Below are positions 54,319 through 64,000 of a stretch of 64,000 nucleotides of DNA, piece after piece; position 1 is the stretch's first letter, and every line of letters starts with the position of its first letter. The translations under genes and the position numbers were made by a program. This DNA is from Cystobasidiopsis lactophilus. Its lineage: Eukaryota; Basidiomycota; Agaricostilbomycetes; Agaricostilbales; Chionosphaeraceae. Location of the stretch: positions 157,051 through 221,050 of the forward strand of contig BCIO01000008.1 of NCBI GenBank assembly GCA_001599975.1. Direction: 5' to 3'. The notes beneath the pieces were generated by a model. That model ran no database searches. It was not told where the DNA came from and worked only from the letters and a program-made list of their open reading frames with translations.

Positions 54319-54573
54319 GATTGCTGGGTTTGGACTGCGCGGCGGTCGCTTTGGAACCTCTTTGCTTTCGCTCTTCGAAAGGCTCGGCGGGCTCGTGTGC
54401 CGTGTGGACAAATCCTTGCCGGGCCGCTCAGTCTAGGCTGAGCCACGGCCCTGCCAAACGAAGCGGGACAGTTGCCCGGCCTTGCCCACCGGGCATCTTG
54501 CCCCCCGACCATGCCTCACGGCATTTGGTGTGGCTTCTCTGTCCACCACCGACTCCAAAAGCTTACTGCATAG
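54319..54573. promoter_or_regulatory. Divergent promoter region, cyclase / APH-like kinase
   Basis: 255 bp between divergent starts. A G/C-rich stretch lies at 54330-54510. No regulatory site is asserted. Confidence 0.4.
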
Positions 54574-56260
54574 ATGCCCATTATGACCTACAACCTGCAC
54601 GAGCTGCCGGTGCGCATCGAGACTCCTCGAAACGACAAGCAGCGGGTGGCTGTTATTAGCGCGGGGTTTGCGCGCGAGAAGGCGGCTTCTGAGGCCGGAG
54701 TCAAGCCCAAGAAGCGCACCGACCTGCCCTTTACCTACACCGACTTCACTCCCGAATGGCTTGTGAGTCTTCGATTTGGGCTCTCGTTTGCTTGCCTGGT
54801 CTAAGCGGTGAAACCCTTCAGACCGACGTCTTGGCTCCTGGGCACCCAACTGCTAAAGTCCTCGACTTCAGCCTTGGTCCCGAGGATAATGGCACTGCTA
54901 ATCGCCGTCGCGTCACTCTGACTTGGAACGACGCCGGCAAGGCCGCTGGTTTCCCGGACTCCATCTTTTGCAAGGCTGCCCACAACTTGGTCAACCGCCT
55001 CAACCTCGCTTTCGGAGGCCGCGATTCTGAAGTTGTAAGTTGACTTTTGTGTATCCCGAAAGCGCGAGCTGAAAGAACCGCTCGTCCCTTGCCGACAGTG
55101 GTTCTTCAACAACATTTATCAAGTCCTCCCCGAGGGCGTCGTTGTGCCAGAGCCCATCTACTCTGTCGAGGATGCCGAAACCGCCAATGCCATTACCATC
55201 TTGAAGGACTTGACTGGCAAGGTCACGTTCTGCAACTATAAGGTCGGTTTCTCACCCCGTGGCCCAGTTCAGTGCGCTGATACTATTTGCTTACCAGACC
55301 AAAACCACACTTGAGATGGCCAAAGACCAGCTCTCGACGATGGCCAAGCTCCACGGTCACTTTTGGGGCGCCAAGGACCCGGCCATTGCTCCCCTCGTGC
55401 ACTTCGCTGCCCAGCACGGTGGCTTGATCTTGGCTAACGATAACGCCGAATGGTCGATGCTCGGGATGCGCACTGCCAGCCATGTTGTTCCCAAACGTCT
55501 CATGGACCAGCACGATGACATCTGGCCTGCTACCCTGGTCTCCTTGACCAAGAACGCTGAGGCAGAGCAAACCTTTGTGCACTCTGACTGCCATTTGGTG
55601 CGTCCAATTATCTTTGAGAGGCAAGAGCCCAGTCCTAACTCTTCACACCTAGGGTAACTGGTTTCAACTTCCCAGCGGCAAGATGGCCTTGCAAGATTTC
55701 CAGTGCATTGCCCGTGGGCTCGCCCTCCTTACCCGTCTTCCACACGTTCTGACAGCTCTAATTAGGTGGACACTGGGCTCGTGACATCGCTTACGTGCTC
55801 TCGACGCAGTACGATGTCGAGTCCCGACGCAAGCACGAGAATGAGCTTTTGAAGTACTAGTGCGTTGCCCGCGTTCGCATGCCAAGCCTCATTAATGATG
55901 AAGCACAGCCTTAAAGAACTTCATGCCAACGGCGGCCCCCAAATTGACCTCAAGACCGCGTGGGAAGAGGTGTCCATGGGCCTCTTCAGCGTCCTCTCAT
56001 ACTGGACCACGTCAGTCATTTCTACCTATCGAAAGCTCAGTTGCTGACATCACAAGCTGGTTGCAGCACCCTCACTCCGGACCCGACTTCTCAGGCCGAG
56101 ATGCAGAAAGAAGATGTGTCAATCGAGAACATCAAGCGCATTGCTACGTAAGACCTCATTTCGGTTGTGTAGAAGCCCCTTGATCTAATCGAAATGACAT
56201 AGAATGATGGATGACCATGATGTCGTGGAAGTGACCCGAAGGCTAAATGGCGGAACGTGA
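54574..56260 (+). CDS. APH-fold kinase (aminoglycoside phosphotransferase/CHK-like)
   Basis: Small-molecule kinase fold using ATP. ATG 54574 gives MPIMTYNLHELPVRIETPR; then DLPFTYTDFTPEWL, TDVLAPGHPTAKVLDFSLG and WFFNNIYQVLPEGVVVPEPI after an intron with GTAAGT donor. A long exon carries MAKLHGHFWGAKDPAIAPLV. The catalytic loop is FVHSDCHL-GNWFQLPSGK across an intron near 55596-55653, with the Asp and Asn of HxDxHxxNW present. QDFQCIARGHWARDIAYVL follows, with the DFQ metal-binding Asp. The C-terminal helical part ends VVEVTRRLNGGT at TGA 56258. The layout resembles fungal and insect kinases that phosphorylate alcohols such as steroids. The target is unknown; a hydroxylated product of the neighbouring oxidases is one idea. 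Confidence 0.82.
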
Positions 56261-56441
56261 GCATTTCGCTATAGCCCTGTCGAAGGCAAGCTTCTTGGCT
56301 AACTCCGCCCTTTCAGCTTGGAGAACAAGTAATGATGGGTGGCAAGCTGTTAGACATAGACTTGTTGGGGCAAAGATCGGGAAGATGCGTCTTGTCATTT
56401 TAATGCAATTGCATTTGGGCTTCCTCTCTTCATCACTCTGC
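56261..56441. other. Convergent 3' region, APH-like kinase / epimerase
   Basis: 181 bp between stop codons, with no separate feature. Confidence 0.5.
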
Positions 56442-57605
56442 TCAGAGCTTGGGCGCAATGCGCTGCCAGCTAGTGCTGCTTTGACCGGGCTCCAATGACA
56501 CGAAGCTGGAGGCATGTCCGGGTTCTAAGCAGATGAAGCGTTGCCACCCGTCTGGCTCCATGTCCCCCAAGGCTGCGCCGTTCTATCAGCAACAACCTTA
56601 CAGACGGGGACAAGGGACCCACCATCGCTTTTGGCCTTGTGAGGGTTCCACACGACAAAGTCCTCGTAATTGTTTTTCGTGATATTGAAGAGGAGGTTGC
56701 CCTTGGCCTTGACGGTCAAGTCGCTGGGCGCGTTACCGTACACCCGATCGACCTCGCCACGGAAGACCACAGCACCCTCTTGCTTGCTTGTTTGTGCATC
56801 AGCGACCTAGTTCCAGTGGATTAGAGTGAAGGCCAACAATGATGGAAGAAGCACGGTGACACACCTTGTCAACAAATTCGAAGGCCTCGAGCCCCGACAC
56901 CTCCACGTCCGCCGGACCAAAAGAGTCTCCAAGGCGCAAGTAAGTGTGCATCAGCGATTGAAACTTGAGCACGGCAGATTTCGACGGGTTGGTGACTTTG
57001 AGGACCGTCTTCAACGAACCAGCGCTTTCCAAGATCACGGAATAGATGAGGCTGAATTCGCCATCAAAGAGAGCGCGAGCTGCTCCCGCGAGTTGGCAGA
57101 GGTCAGTAGGTGACTAAGGGAAACAGCTCACTCGCGTCGGTAGGCTCCAAAGCTGCCGCACCGCCTAAGCATCGAGCAAGCAGCCCAAAGCAGCGGACCC
57201 ACAAAAGTCAATCCCAAATTCGTCCGAAGAGAGGCCGGCCGTCTCCCCTTCGTACTGCCATTTTGTCAGGCGAGCAAATCCGTGCTGCTTCAATTTGGCG
57301 AAGGCAGCGTCGCCCTTTGGCGGCGGACCCTGTTGTCCTTTTCATGGTCATTCAATGCCTTCCGCATAGCTGTACATCAAACCAACGAAGATTGGGAAGC
57401 AAATGGGGATGCCACCGCGGATGGCAGCCGGCCCGGACAGCGCAGAGGTCGAGGAGCAAAAGAGTCGCTCCCTGCCGTTCAACACGTAGGAGACGACGGT
57501 GGCGCCTTGCAGAGCGACCTTCACAGACGCCGTGTTGCTCGCATTGCTGAACTGCACCAAGTTCTCGCTCAAGGTGGCCGTCATCGTGGTCGCCCCTCGA
57601 CACAT
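56442..57605 (-). CDS. Glucose-6-phosphate 1-epimerase-like protein
   Basis: Galactose-mutarotase-like fold that interconverts alpha and beta anomers of hexose 6-phosphates. The start is placed at 57605 (MCRGATTMTATLSENL); 57584 is an alternative. Motifs are VALQGATVVSYVLNGRERLF, AIRGGIPICFPIF, then KGDAAFAKLKQHGFARL (RHGFAR-type catalytic site near 57290) and GEFSLIYSVILESAGSLKTV. LMHTYLRLGDSFGPADVEVS and VFRGEVDRVYGNAPSDL (VDRVY-type loop) follow, then NYEDFVVWNPHKAKSD (VVWNP) and the end PDGWQRFICLEPGHAS to RIAPKL, TGA 56442. Introns lie near 57350, 57115-57080, 56860-56805 and 56605-56560. The length of about 300 residues fits. It looks like a housekeeping gene inside the metabolic stretch. 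Confidence 0.85.
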
Positions 57606-57815
57606 TGCAAGTCTGTTCTGGGCCCGCCGAGAGGAAAGCAAGTCTCCGACTTGATTTTGGCTTCGGTCACACCGCCTCCTACAACTGCTCATTGTGCTTA
57701 GTCAGCAGCGTTCAGTCTCTGGGTTAGGCGGCCTCACTTTCTCAATCGCTCAGACCGACCGCAGTCCAACTTGCATCAAGCCCACAACGGACCCCGTCCC
57801 TACACATTAGTCTGG
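57606..57815. promoter_or_regulatory. Divergent promoter region, epimerase / regulator 2
   Basis: About 210 bp between the divergent start codons; no site is asserted. An upstream in-frame ATG at 57771 would add 15 residues to regulator 2. Confidence 0.4.
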
Positions 57816-60244
57816 ATGTCGGACCCTTTGCGAAAGAAGTCTGTTGGCGAAGCCTGCACCGAATGTCGCTCGGTCAAGCGCCGCTGCTCTCATGACGGCA
57901 TGGGCGGGACTTGCACTCGCTGCGTTAAGCAAGGCCTTCAGTGTATTTTTTCTCAAGCTAAACGTGGCAGAAAACCGGCTGGCGAAGGCGAGCACAGGTA
58001 AGGCCTCTTTGCACGTTCATGAATGCATTTCGGGCCGGGATTAGACCGACTTTCGCCCAGGACGTCGACTTTGGCCACTACATCCAATGCTCTAACGGAT
58101 CAAGATCTGCCGCCAGAAGAGCTGGGGCACGGGTGGCTTTGTGAGTCCCCATGACGTCCCACAATGCCGAACCATCTTAAAGAGGACTCCGCATAAAGCG
58201 AGCTACTCGGCGCCTGCTCGCTCGCTGTATCCTTCTTATAATGCACCCGCTTGGCAGCCACAGCAAGACCCGACGGCGGAAGCCGGTTCCTCCAACTCCT
58301 CGCCCTGCGACCCCAGCACCAAACTTGCGCCGGCAGCGGTAGCCCCGACCGGCGTGCTCGACCTGCGCAAGCTCATGGCCGAAAGACCGGACTCAGAGAA
58401 AAGACCAAGGCAGTCCATGGCCGATGCCTTTGAGGGCCCTCAGTTCGCCGCCGCGGTCTCGCCCGAGCAGAACCTGGAGGACGTAATCACTTTTGGCATC
58501 CTCCCCGAGGATCTGGTGGAGCCGTTGTTCGAATTGTGAATCTATGCTTTCTGGATGCTCTTGAGCATGCGCAATTAGGCTGAGAAGGCGCCTGAATGTA
58601 CAGCTATTTTGCCCACCTTAATCACTTAACAGGCCACCTTGATGGACGGATCCACACTGCAAAATACTGTCGGCTTAAGTCGGCACTTTTGTTCTCGGCT
58701 GTTCTGACTGCTGGTGAGCAAGACATCGTTTGCCTGCCCAGAGTGGCCTCTCACGCAATTCCAGCCTGTCGATTCACTCATCCAACTCTCGCACCGTCTT
58801 TGAACAAGTATATCAAGAGTCTTCATGCCAAAGCATTCGAGCTTGGATTCACCTCCGTCGAGGCCATTCAATCTTTCATGACTGTGATCTGCTGGTCGGA
58901 GCCAAGCGACGATTCAGCGATTCGACAGGTGAGCAACGCTGGTTTCTTTTAGTCCCGGATTGCTGTGGGCTAAGTGAAAGCTCAGCTTGCGTATGCAATC
59001 CGGTCCGCGATCGAGCTCAACCTGCATAAGCCGCAGAAGCGGCCGTTGCCTTCGGACGAGACGGAACGGCGTTGGGTGATCAACAAGGAGCGGACATGGT
59101 TCTGCCTCGCCATCCTCGACCACCGCCTGTCCAATGTTCGCGGCCTGCCAGCGGTCATCCACAACGAATATCGCCATGACGCAGTGGCTTGGCTGCTCGA
59201 ACAGGGCGCCAACTTCTGCTTGAGCCAGAACGGCATCGTTCCCATCACTGAATTCAGTCGACTGGTGGACCTCTATAATGCCCTGATGGACCCAGAAAGC
59301 GGCATGCCGTCGGCAGGCCTGCTCAAATGCCTTGAGCGCGAAGTCACTTCCTGGCAGGCGCGCTGGACCGGCGACACCCCCACTATCTTTTTGACCACTC
59401 ATCAAAGGTTTCTCGTCAACTTTTACGGCAAAGGTCAGCATATACGCCCTCGGAACTGGCGAGAGCGGGGGCTGACCGATTTCTTTTGCGGCGGCGAAGT
59501 CTTCAACTTTCAGCTAGACGAGCTGTTCCTTTACATCGCTATCCGAGCTAACGAAGAAAGCGATAGAGCCTTGCAGAGCAGGATCTCAGCTGCTAGCACG
59601 TTTCGCGCTTGCGCCCATTCGGCCTTCTCTGTCCTACAGACGTTTACACAGTACGAGGGCACTTTGCTGGTCGTCTGGGAGTCCATGTACGCTCGTCTGC
59701 TCCTCCTCCGGCCCCGCGTGCTGATTTTTTTTCTTAAAATTTGTGGCATATGAAGGTGGATCAATTCGGCTTCGGTCGCGATTTGGGTTGCTCAGAATGT
59801 CGGCGGCATGCTTCGAGAGGATCAAGAACTTGCTCGAACCCGTCTCGAACGCTTCAAAGCTGTCTGTGACGAGCTTTCTATGGGTCCCAAAAGCATGCCG
59901 GCTTACGTGGCTCGCCTGGTCGAAAACCTTCTGCTCCGGGTTCAAGCGCCGCCGGACAACGATGCGCCGCCGCACCGAACAGTTCCTTTTGTACAAGCGT
60001 CTATGTTTGGACCTACTTCGTTCAGTACAACAACCGATGCCTTGCAGCCGAGTGCTTTTTCGGCAGTCGGCCCAGGCGGGATCACGGAATCGTTCTTGGA
60101 TGTCATGCTTCCGCCCATGTGCGTTGCTCACCTGTACTTTAGTACCTGTACTTGCTAAACTTCTGAATCGACAGGATGGGCGGCTCTGACTGGGCCTATC
60201 CAGCGAACGACAACGCCTTCTGGCAATCCATCTTGCCCGGTTGA
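57816..60244 (+). CDS. Zn2Cys6 transcription factor 2 (fungal-specific)
   Basis: Nuclear regulator. The start at 57816 gives MSDPLRKKSVGEACTECRSV and a full zinc cluster, C-x2-C-x6-C then CTRCVKQGLQC, followed by the basic linker KRGRKPAGE. A Ser/Pro-rich region and LAPAAVAPTGVLDLRKLMAE follow. The fungal-specific domain starts LPEDLVEPLFELYFAHLNHL, joined through an intron near 58537-58600. Then come SLNKYIKSLHAKAFELGFTS, LAYAIRSAIELNLHKPQKR, DETERRWVINKERTWFCLAI (the RxW hallmark region) and GLPAVIHNEYRHDAVAWL. A further intron leads to WINSASVAIWVAQNVGGMLR, and the final exon ends SDWAYPANDNAFWQSILPG at TGA 60242. The order of domains matches amino-acid or xenobiotic type regulators such as those containing the Fungal_trans domain. 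It lies just before the ABC exporter on the same strand, so control of that gene is plausible. Confidence 0.87.
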
Positions 60245-60765
60245 TATTTCGCGAAATGCTTGGCTCTCAAGACCAGGCTGGCCCGTCGCCGGACTCTGCT
60301 CTCTTGCTTACATCCGCACGATATGGGGTATTAGATGGCAACGGCCTTTTGTTACCTGAATCTTTGCAGCAAGACGGCCGGCAGTCACCAGCTGTCCTTG
60401 GCTCTACAGGCACCAAGACCCTCGGCATGCAGTAAATCTTCAGGCTGATCGACTACCTTCTCGTGTGGTCGAATGCAACAGCAGTCTGGATCACCAGAAG
60501 CTGAGCACTTGCGCACGCCAGGCCCAGGCCAAGAGCGCCCGGATGTTGGCGGACAACCACCCTGCTATCGACCCGCTATAACCGAAATGACGAAATGACC
60601 GCAATTGTGGTCAGACCGAGCACCTCAACGTATCAATCTTGCAACCGCCTATGGCGGCGACCAAAGAGCCAAATGTCCGCCCGCGCCCGCAAATGTCCGC
60701 AAGCTGACGAAATGGTGGCAATTCTCTCAAAAAAACATTATCTTCCTGGTCGCTTTTCCGTCTAC
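60245..60765. other. Promoter region of the ABC transporter
   Basis: 521 bp between regulator 2 and the transporter start. ATG 60595 is an in-frame alternative start for the transporter, but the added residues look non-conserved. No other feature seen. Confidence 0.45.
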
Positions 60766-63700
60766 ATGGCTATTGACGGGACCGCTACTCCAGCCTCTGG
60801 CGCAACTGATGGCACGACAGTCGTAGGCGATGAAGACTTGCAGCGCGCTGACACTGGCCCTTTCAAGAATTCGGACGACTTTCCCCTGCACCCCCACGCA
60901 CACCATCGTCTTGGTGTAGTCTTTGAGGATGTGACGGTGCTGGGAAGCGGCGGCGCCCAGAAGCAGGTGGAAAGTCTGCCCATCGCGCTCCTGAACGTGT
61001 GTATTTGGACCGGGAGGGCCGTCGTCTCCTCTTCTAATCTGCTTGAAACAGATGTGGAATGTTTGGCGCTTTGCTAGCAAGATCCTGAACATCAAAATTG
61101 GCCCGACTCGAGTTATCCTCCGTCCGTCGAATGATGCTTTCTTTGTCCTGCCGGTAATGCTCGCTAAATGTGCAGTCCAGGTGATCTGTGCGGTGTTGTA
61201 CCGGCTGGCGAAATGTTGTTGGTGCTCGGTCGTCCGGGCTCTGGGTGCTCTACTGCCCTTCGCGCCATCGCAAACTCCAGAACGTCCTTCAAACGTATCG
61301 ACGGCCAGATCCACTACGGCCAGATCGACGCTGATGAGGCTGCCCGCTGCTACTCCGGCGACATAATATTCTGCTCGGAGGAGGACATCCACACACCCAT
61401 CCTCGATGTGTCGCAAACCCTGGGCTCGTCTCTAGAGCTTAAGCATCCCCGCGCCGAGCAAGCGTCGCGCACCCAATATGCTCGCGATTTCACCGCTCGG
61501 CTCCTCAATGGCTTTGGAATGGCTCACACAGCTAATACGATGGTGGGCGACGCTTTTGTCCGTGGCGTGAGCGGTACGTCTACATCCTTTCTCCCCGCAA
61601 ACAAGCTGAGATGAGATCAAACGCAAGGCGGAGAACGCAAGAGGGTCACACTCAGTGAAGCTATGGTGACGAATGCTGCTGTTACAGCGTGGGACAACAG
61701 CATCAGAGGCTTGGACTCGGCTGTGGCGTAGGTACTCCTCTGCCAGAGAGCAGTTTAAGCGACTCAGCCGTCGCCTGCAGCCTCCATTATCAGAAGATGC
61801 TGCGGCGGCTTTGCGATGCCACTGGTCAATCCCATGTACGCTTGCTTCTTACACTGCCACCTTACTTTGCTCAATAAAGCCCACCATCGCGCAGATCACG
61901 TCAATCTATCAAGCATCGCAAGACATGTACGACCTCTACGAAAACGTCTGTGTGCTTTACGAAGGCTACATGGTCTATATGGGACCTTCGGGGACCGCAT
62001 CGGATTACTTTCAACGAATGGGGTGGCACAAGAACCCACGCCAAACGTGAGATGCCCCTACAGCGTCTGCTGCATATCCTATCCACTGAAGCTCCTCTCT
62101 CTCAGGATCCCCGATTTTCTCACCTCGTGCACCAGTCCGACGGAACGGAAGCGTCGTGAAGGCTTCGAGCGCTTTTCAATGCCACAGACCGCCCCCGCCA
62201 TGGCCGCTTACTTTCGCACTTCTCCCGAGTATCAGCAGCTCCAAGAAGCGATTGGAGAGTACAAGGTGAAGAACGTTGCTTTGCCTCTGGGTTGCCCGAA
62301 CTGATGAGTAAACCATTCACCAGACCTTCCACGCCACGTCCAACGACTCAGACCTATTTCGCACCGCTGTCGCCCATTCCAAGCATCGTCTGACCGGCAG
62401 AGCCAATGCGTACAAGTCGAACTTTGCTATCCAGTGCTGGGTTCAGTTGAAGCGTCAGTTGGCCTTGCAGAAGGCAGACCCTTCCAACCTGGCTATTCGC
62501 GTCGGCTCCAATGCTTTGAACGCCGTCATTGTTGGAAGCGTCGCCTTCAAGCCAGCTCCGGATGCGGACGGATCGTTCGCGACGGCCGGATGTTAGTCAC
62601 CTCCGTTAAGATTTCGACCTCGCGATAAATTGACAGACAATTGTGAACAGGCCTTTTCTTCGCCATCCTCTACTTCACCATTTTTGCGTTTGGAGAGGTA
62701 CCCGCAACTGTCAATAATCGACCTCTCCTGATCAAACACCGCACCATGGGCTTCTACCACCCGGGAGCCGTCACCATCGCTATGTGCCTGGCCGACATCC
62801 CCCTTTTCGCGGTCCAGACGCTGATCTTCTCAGCGATCTTCTACTTCCTCATCGGCTTGAACGCTGGCCCTCAATACTTCTTCACTTTCTGGTTCTGCTG
62901 CTTCACAAACTACTCTGCCCTCGCCGCCCTCTACCGCATGATTGGATCCTGGAGCCCCAATGTACGCCCTCTGTGAAGGCGCCGCTCGCGTGTCGCTAAG
63001 TCGAGAGCTGCAGATGTCTGTGGCCGTGCGATACGGAGGGTTTGCACTCGCTTATGTCTTAACCACCGCCGGCTTCCTGCTTCCTCCGACCTCCCAGTTA
63101 GGCTGGGCGCGTTGGATGGCGAGAACTGCACCCCCGGCATTCGCGCTTGAGGCGCTGATGGCCAACGAGTTCCGCACAAAGGTGCTGGCTTGTAGCCCCT
63201 CCCAGCTTGTCCCATCGGGCCCTGGATACACAGATCTAGCTTACCAAACCTGCACCGTCTTCGGGTCTACCCCTGGATCAGCCACTGTGGAAGGGTCTGC
63301 ATACATCGCGGAACTATACTTCTACGAGGCTTCCCAGTTTGTCCTCCTTCCGCCAGCGCTGTGATTTCTAGGACTGAACCGTGGCAAAAGCATCTGGCGG
63401 AACATTGGCATTATCTGGGGCATGTACGTCATCTACAGCTGCATGATTGTGGTCGGCTCGGCGCTCCTCGTCAAAGACACGGGCTCGGCGACAACAAAGG
63501 TCTTCGCCAATCAACCCGACCCGACACCTCAAAAAGATGACACACCTCAGACAGAGAAGACATCAGAAGCGGCCAACGCCGAAAAGGAAGTGGGCAGTGC
63601 CATCCAAGATTGGTCGAGGGCGCCTGTTTTCACTTTCGAAGATGTTCGGTACACCGTAAAAGTTAAGGGAGCCGACAAGCTACTTCTCGATGGCGTGACA

Positions 63701-64000
63701 GCGTANGTGGAACCTGGCAAGCTGACAGCCTTGATGGGTGCTTCTGGTGTATGTTGTGCATCCTCGCAACCCAGGCGTGTTTCCTCAATCGGCCCTTCCA
63801 GGCGGGCAAAACGACTCTGATGGACACCATAGCCCAGCGTAAAACCACTGGTGTGGTGGAAGGCACTTTCCTTGTCGACGGCCGCCCACTGCCAGCTGAC
63901 TTCTCTCGCCGCGCCGGCTTCGCACAACAGAGCGATGTCCACGAACCCTTTTCCACGTACGCGAAACACGTTCCTACAACTATCCTTTACTTATTTCTCC
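60766..64000 (+). CDS. PDR-type ABC transporter (partial, cut by window end)
   Basis: ABCG full-size exporter in the plasma membrane, organised NBD-TMD-NBD-TMD; only about the first 60 percent is in the window. ATG 60766 starts [30 protein letters not shown] is the pre-NBD element. NBD1 has Walker [14 protein letters not shown] near 61227 (Cys for Lys, normal for PDR NBD1), the signature [14 protein letters not shown] split by an intron, and degenerate Walker [33 protein letters not shown] and [19 protein letters not shown] follow. TMD1 includes [20 protein letters not shown] and [17 protein letters not shown], then [23 protein letters not shown]2 begins [15 protein letters not shown] with a canonical Walker [16 protein letters not shown] split by an intron near 63750-63802. 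One ambiguous base, n, lies at 63706 in a TAN codon. Several exon joins (62270-62420) are uncertain. Confidence 0.85.

Noticed and set aside
1-64000. CRISPR arrays, transposons or LTR elements, bacterial operon signals
   Set aside because: No regularly spaced repeats, no reverse transcriptase or transposase motifs, no long terminal repeats; gene structure is eukaryotic, so ribosome-binding sites and operons do not apply.

Overview
This is a window of nuclear DNA from a fungus. It carries ribosomal protein genes eL43 and uL13, a vacuolar TRP-type channel, Zn2Cys6 transcription factors, a NACHT-WD40 NLR and a PDR-type ABC transporter. Genes are broken by many introns of roughly 35-140 bp, so no long gene is a single open frame and each was rebuilt by joining exons in register. 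The intron density, the NLR type and the GPI-anchored and secreted proteins suggest a basidiomycete. I cannot place it further. The donor site is unusual: GTGCGT and GTTCGT, with C at +4, occur far more often than GTRAGT.

Layout. 1-1973: nothing recognised. 1974-4641 (-): a protein with Myb/SANT-like repeats. 4642-7671: no convincing gene. 7672-9864 (+): a PRISE-type short-chain reductase. 10101-10588 (-): ribosomal protein eL43, whose start codon is split by an intron. 11705-13138 (-): an unrecognised and uncertain gene. 13502-16640 (-): two tandem kinase-like paralogs, one with a degenerate catalytic loop; their 3' flanks are duplicated too. 17452-18393 (+): ribosomal protein uL13. 19121-22928 (-): a NACHT-WD40 NLR with near-identical WD40 units. 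23475-24716 (-): a GPI-anchored surface protein. 25240-28220 (+): a PEP-synthase/rifampicin-phosphotransferase-like enzyme. 28221-29581: a spacer with a tandem repeat carrying a tRNA T-arm-like element. 29582-31190 (+): a secreted Ala/Pro-rich protein. 31378-33183 (-): an ER-Golgi L-type lectin, divergent across 92 bp from a J-domain protein (33276-34478, +). 34725-37062 (+): a YVC1-type channel.

From 37071 to the right edge the character changes. Nearly every gene is an enzyme, regulator or transporter of small-molecule metabolism: zinc alcohol dehydrogenase, flavin monooxygenase with an NTF2/SnoaL-like N-terminus, two SDRs, a Zn2Cys6 regulator, a P450, a third SDR, a cyclase/formamidase-family hydrolase, an aminoglycoside-phosphotransferase-fold kinase, a glucose-6-phosphate 1-epimerase-like protein, a second Zn2Cys6 regulator and a PDR ABC exporter cut by the window end. 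No PKS, NRPS or terpene synthase is visible. This looks like a catabolic or detoxification neighbourhood, or the tailoring half of a larger cluster, rather than a complete biosynthetic cluster.

Start, stop and motif positions come from reading the sequence. Many internal exon boundaries are best fits to splice signals and family conservation and need RNA evidence.
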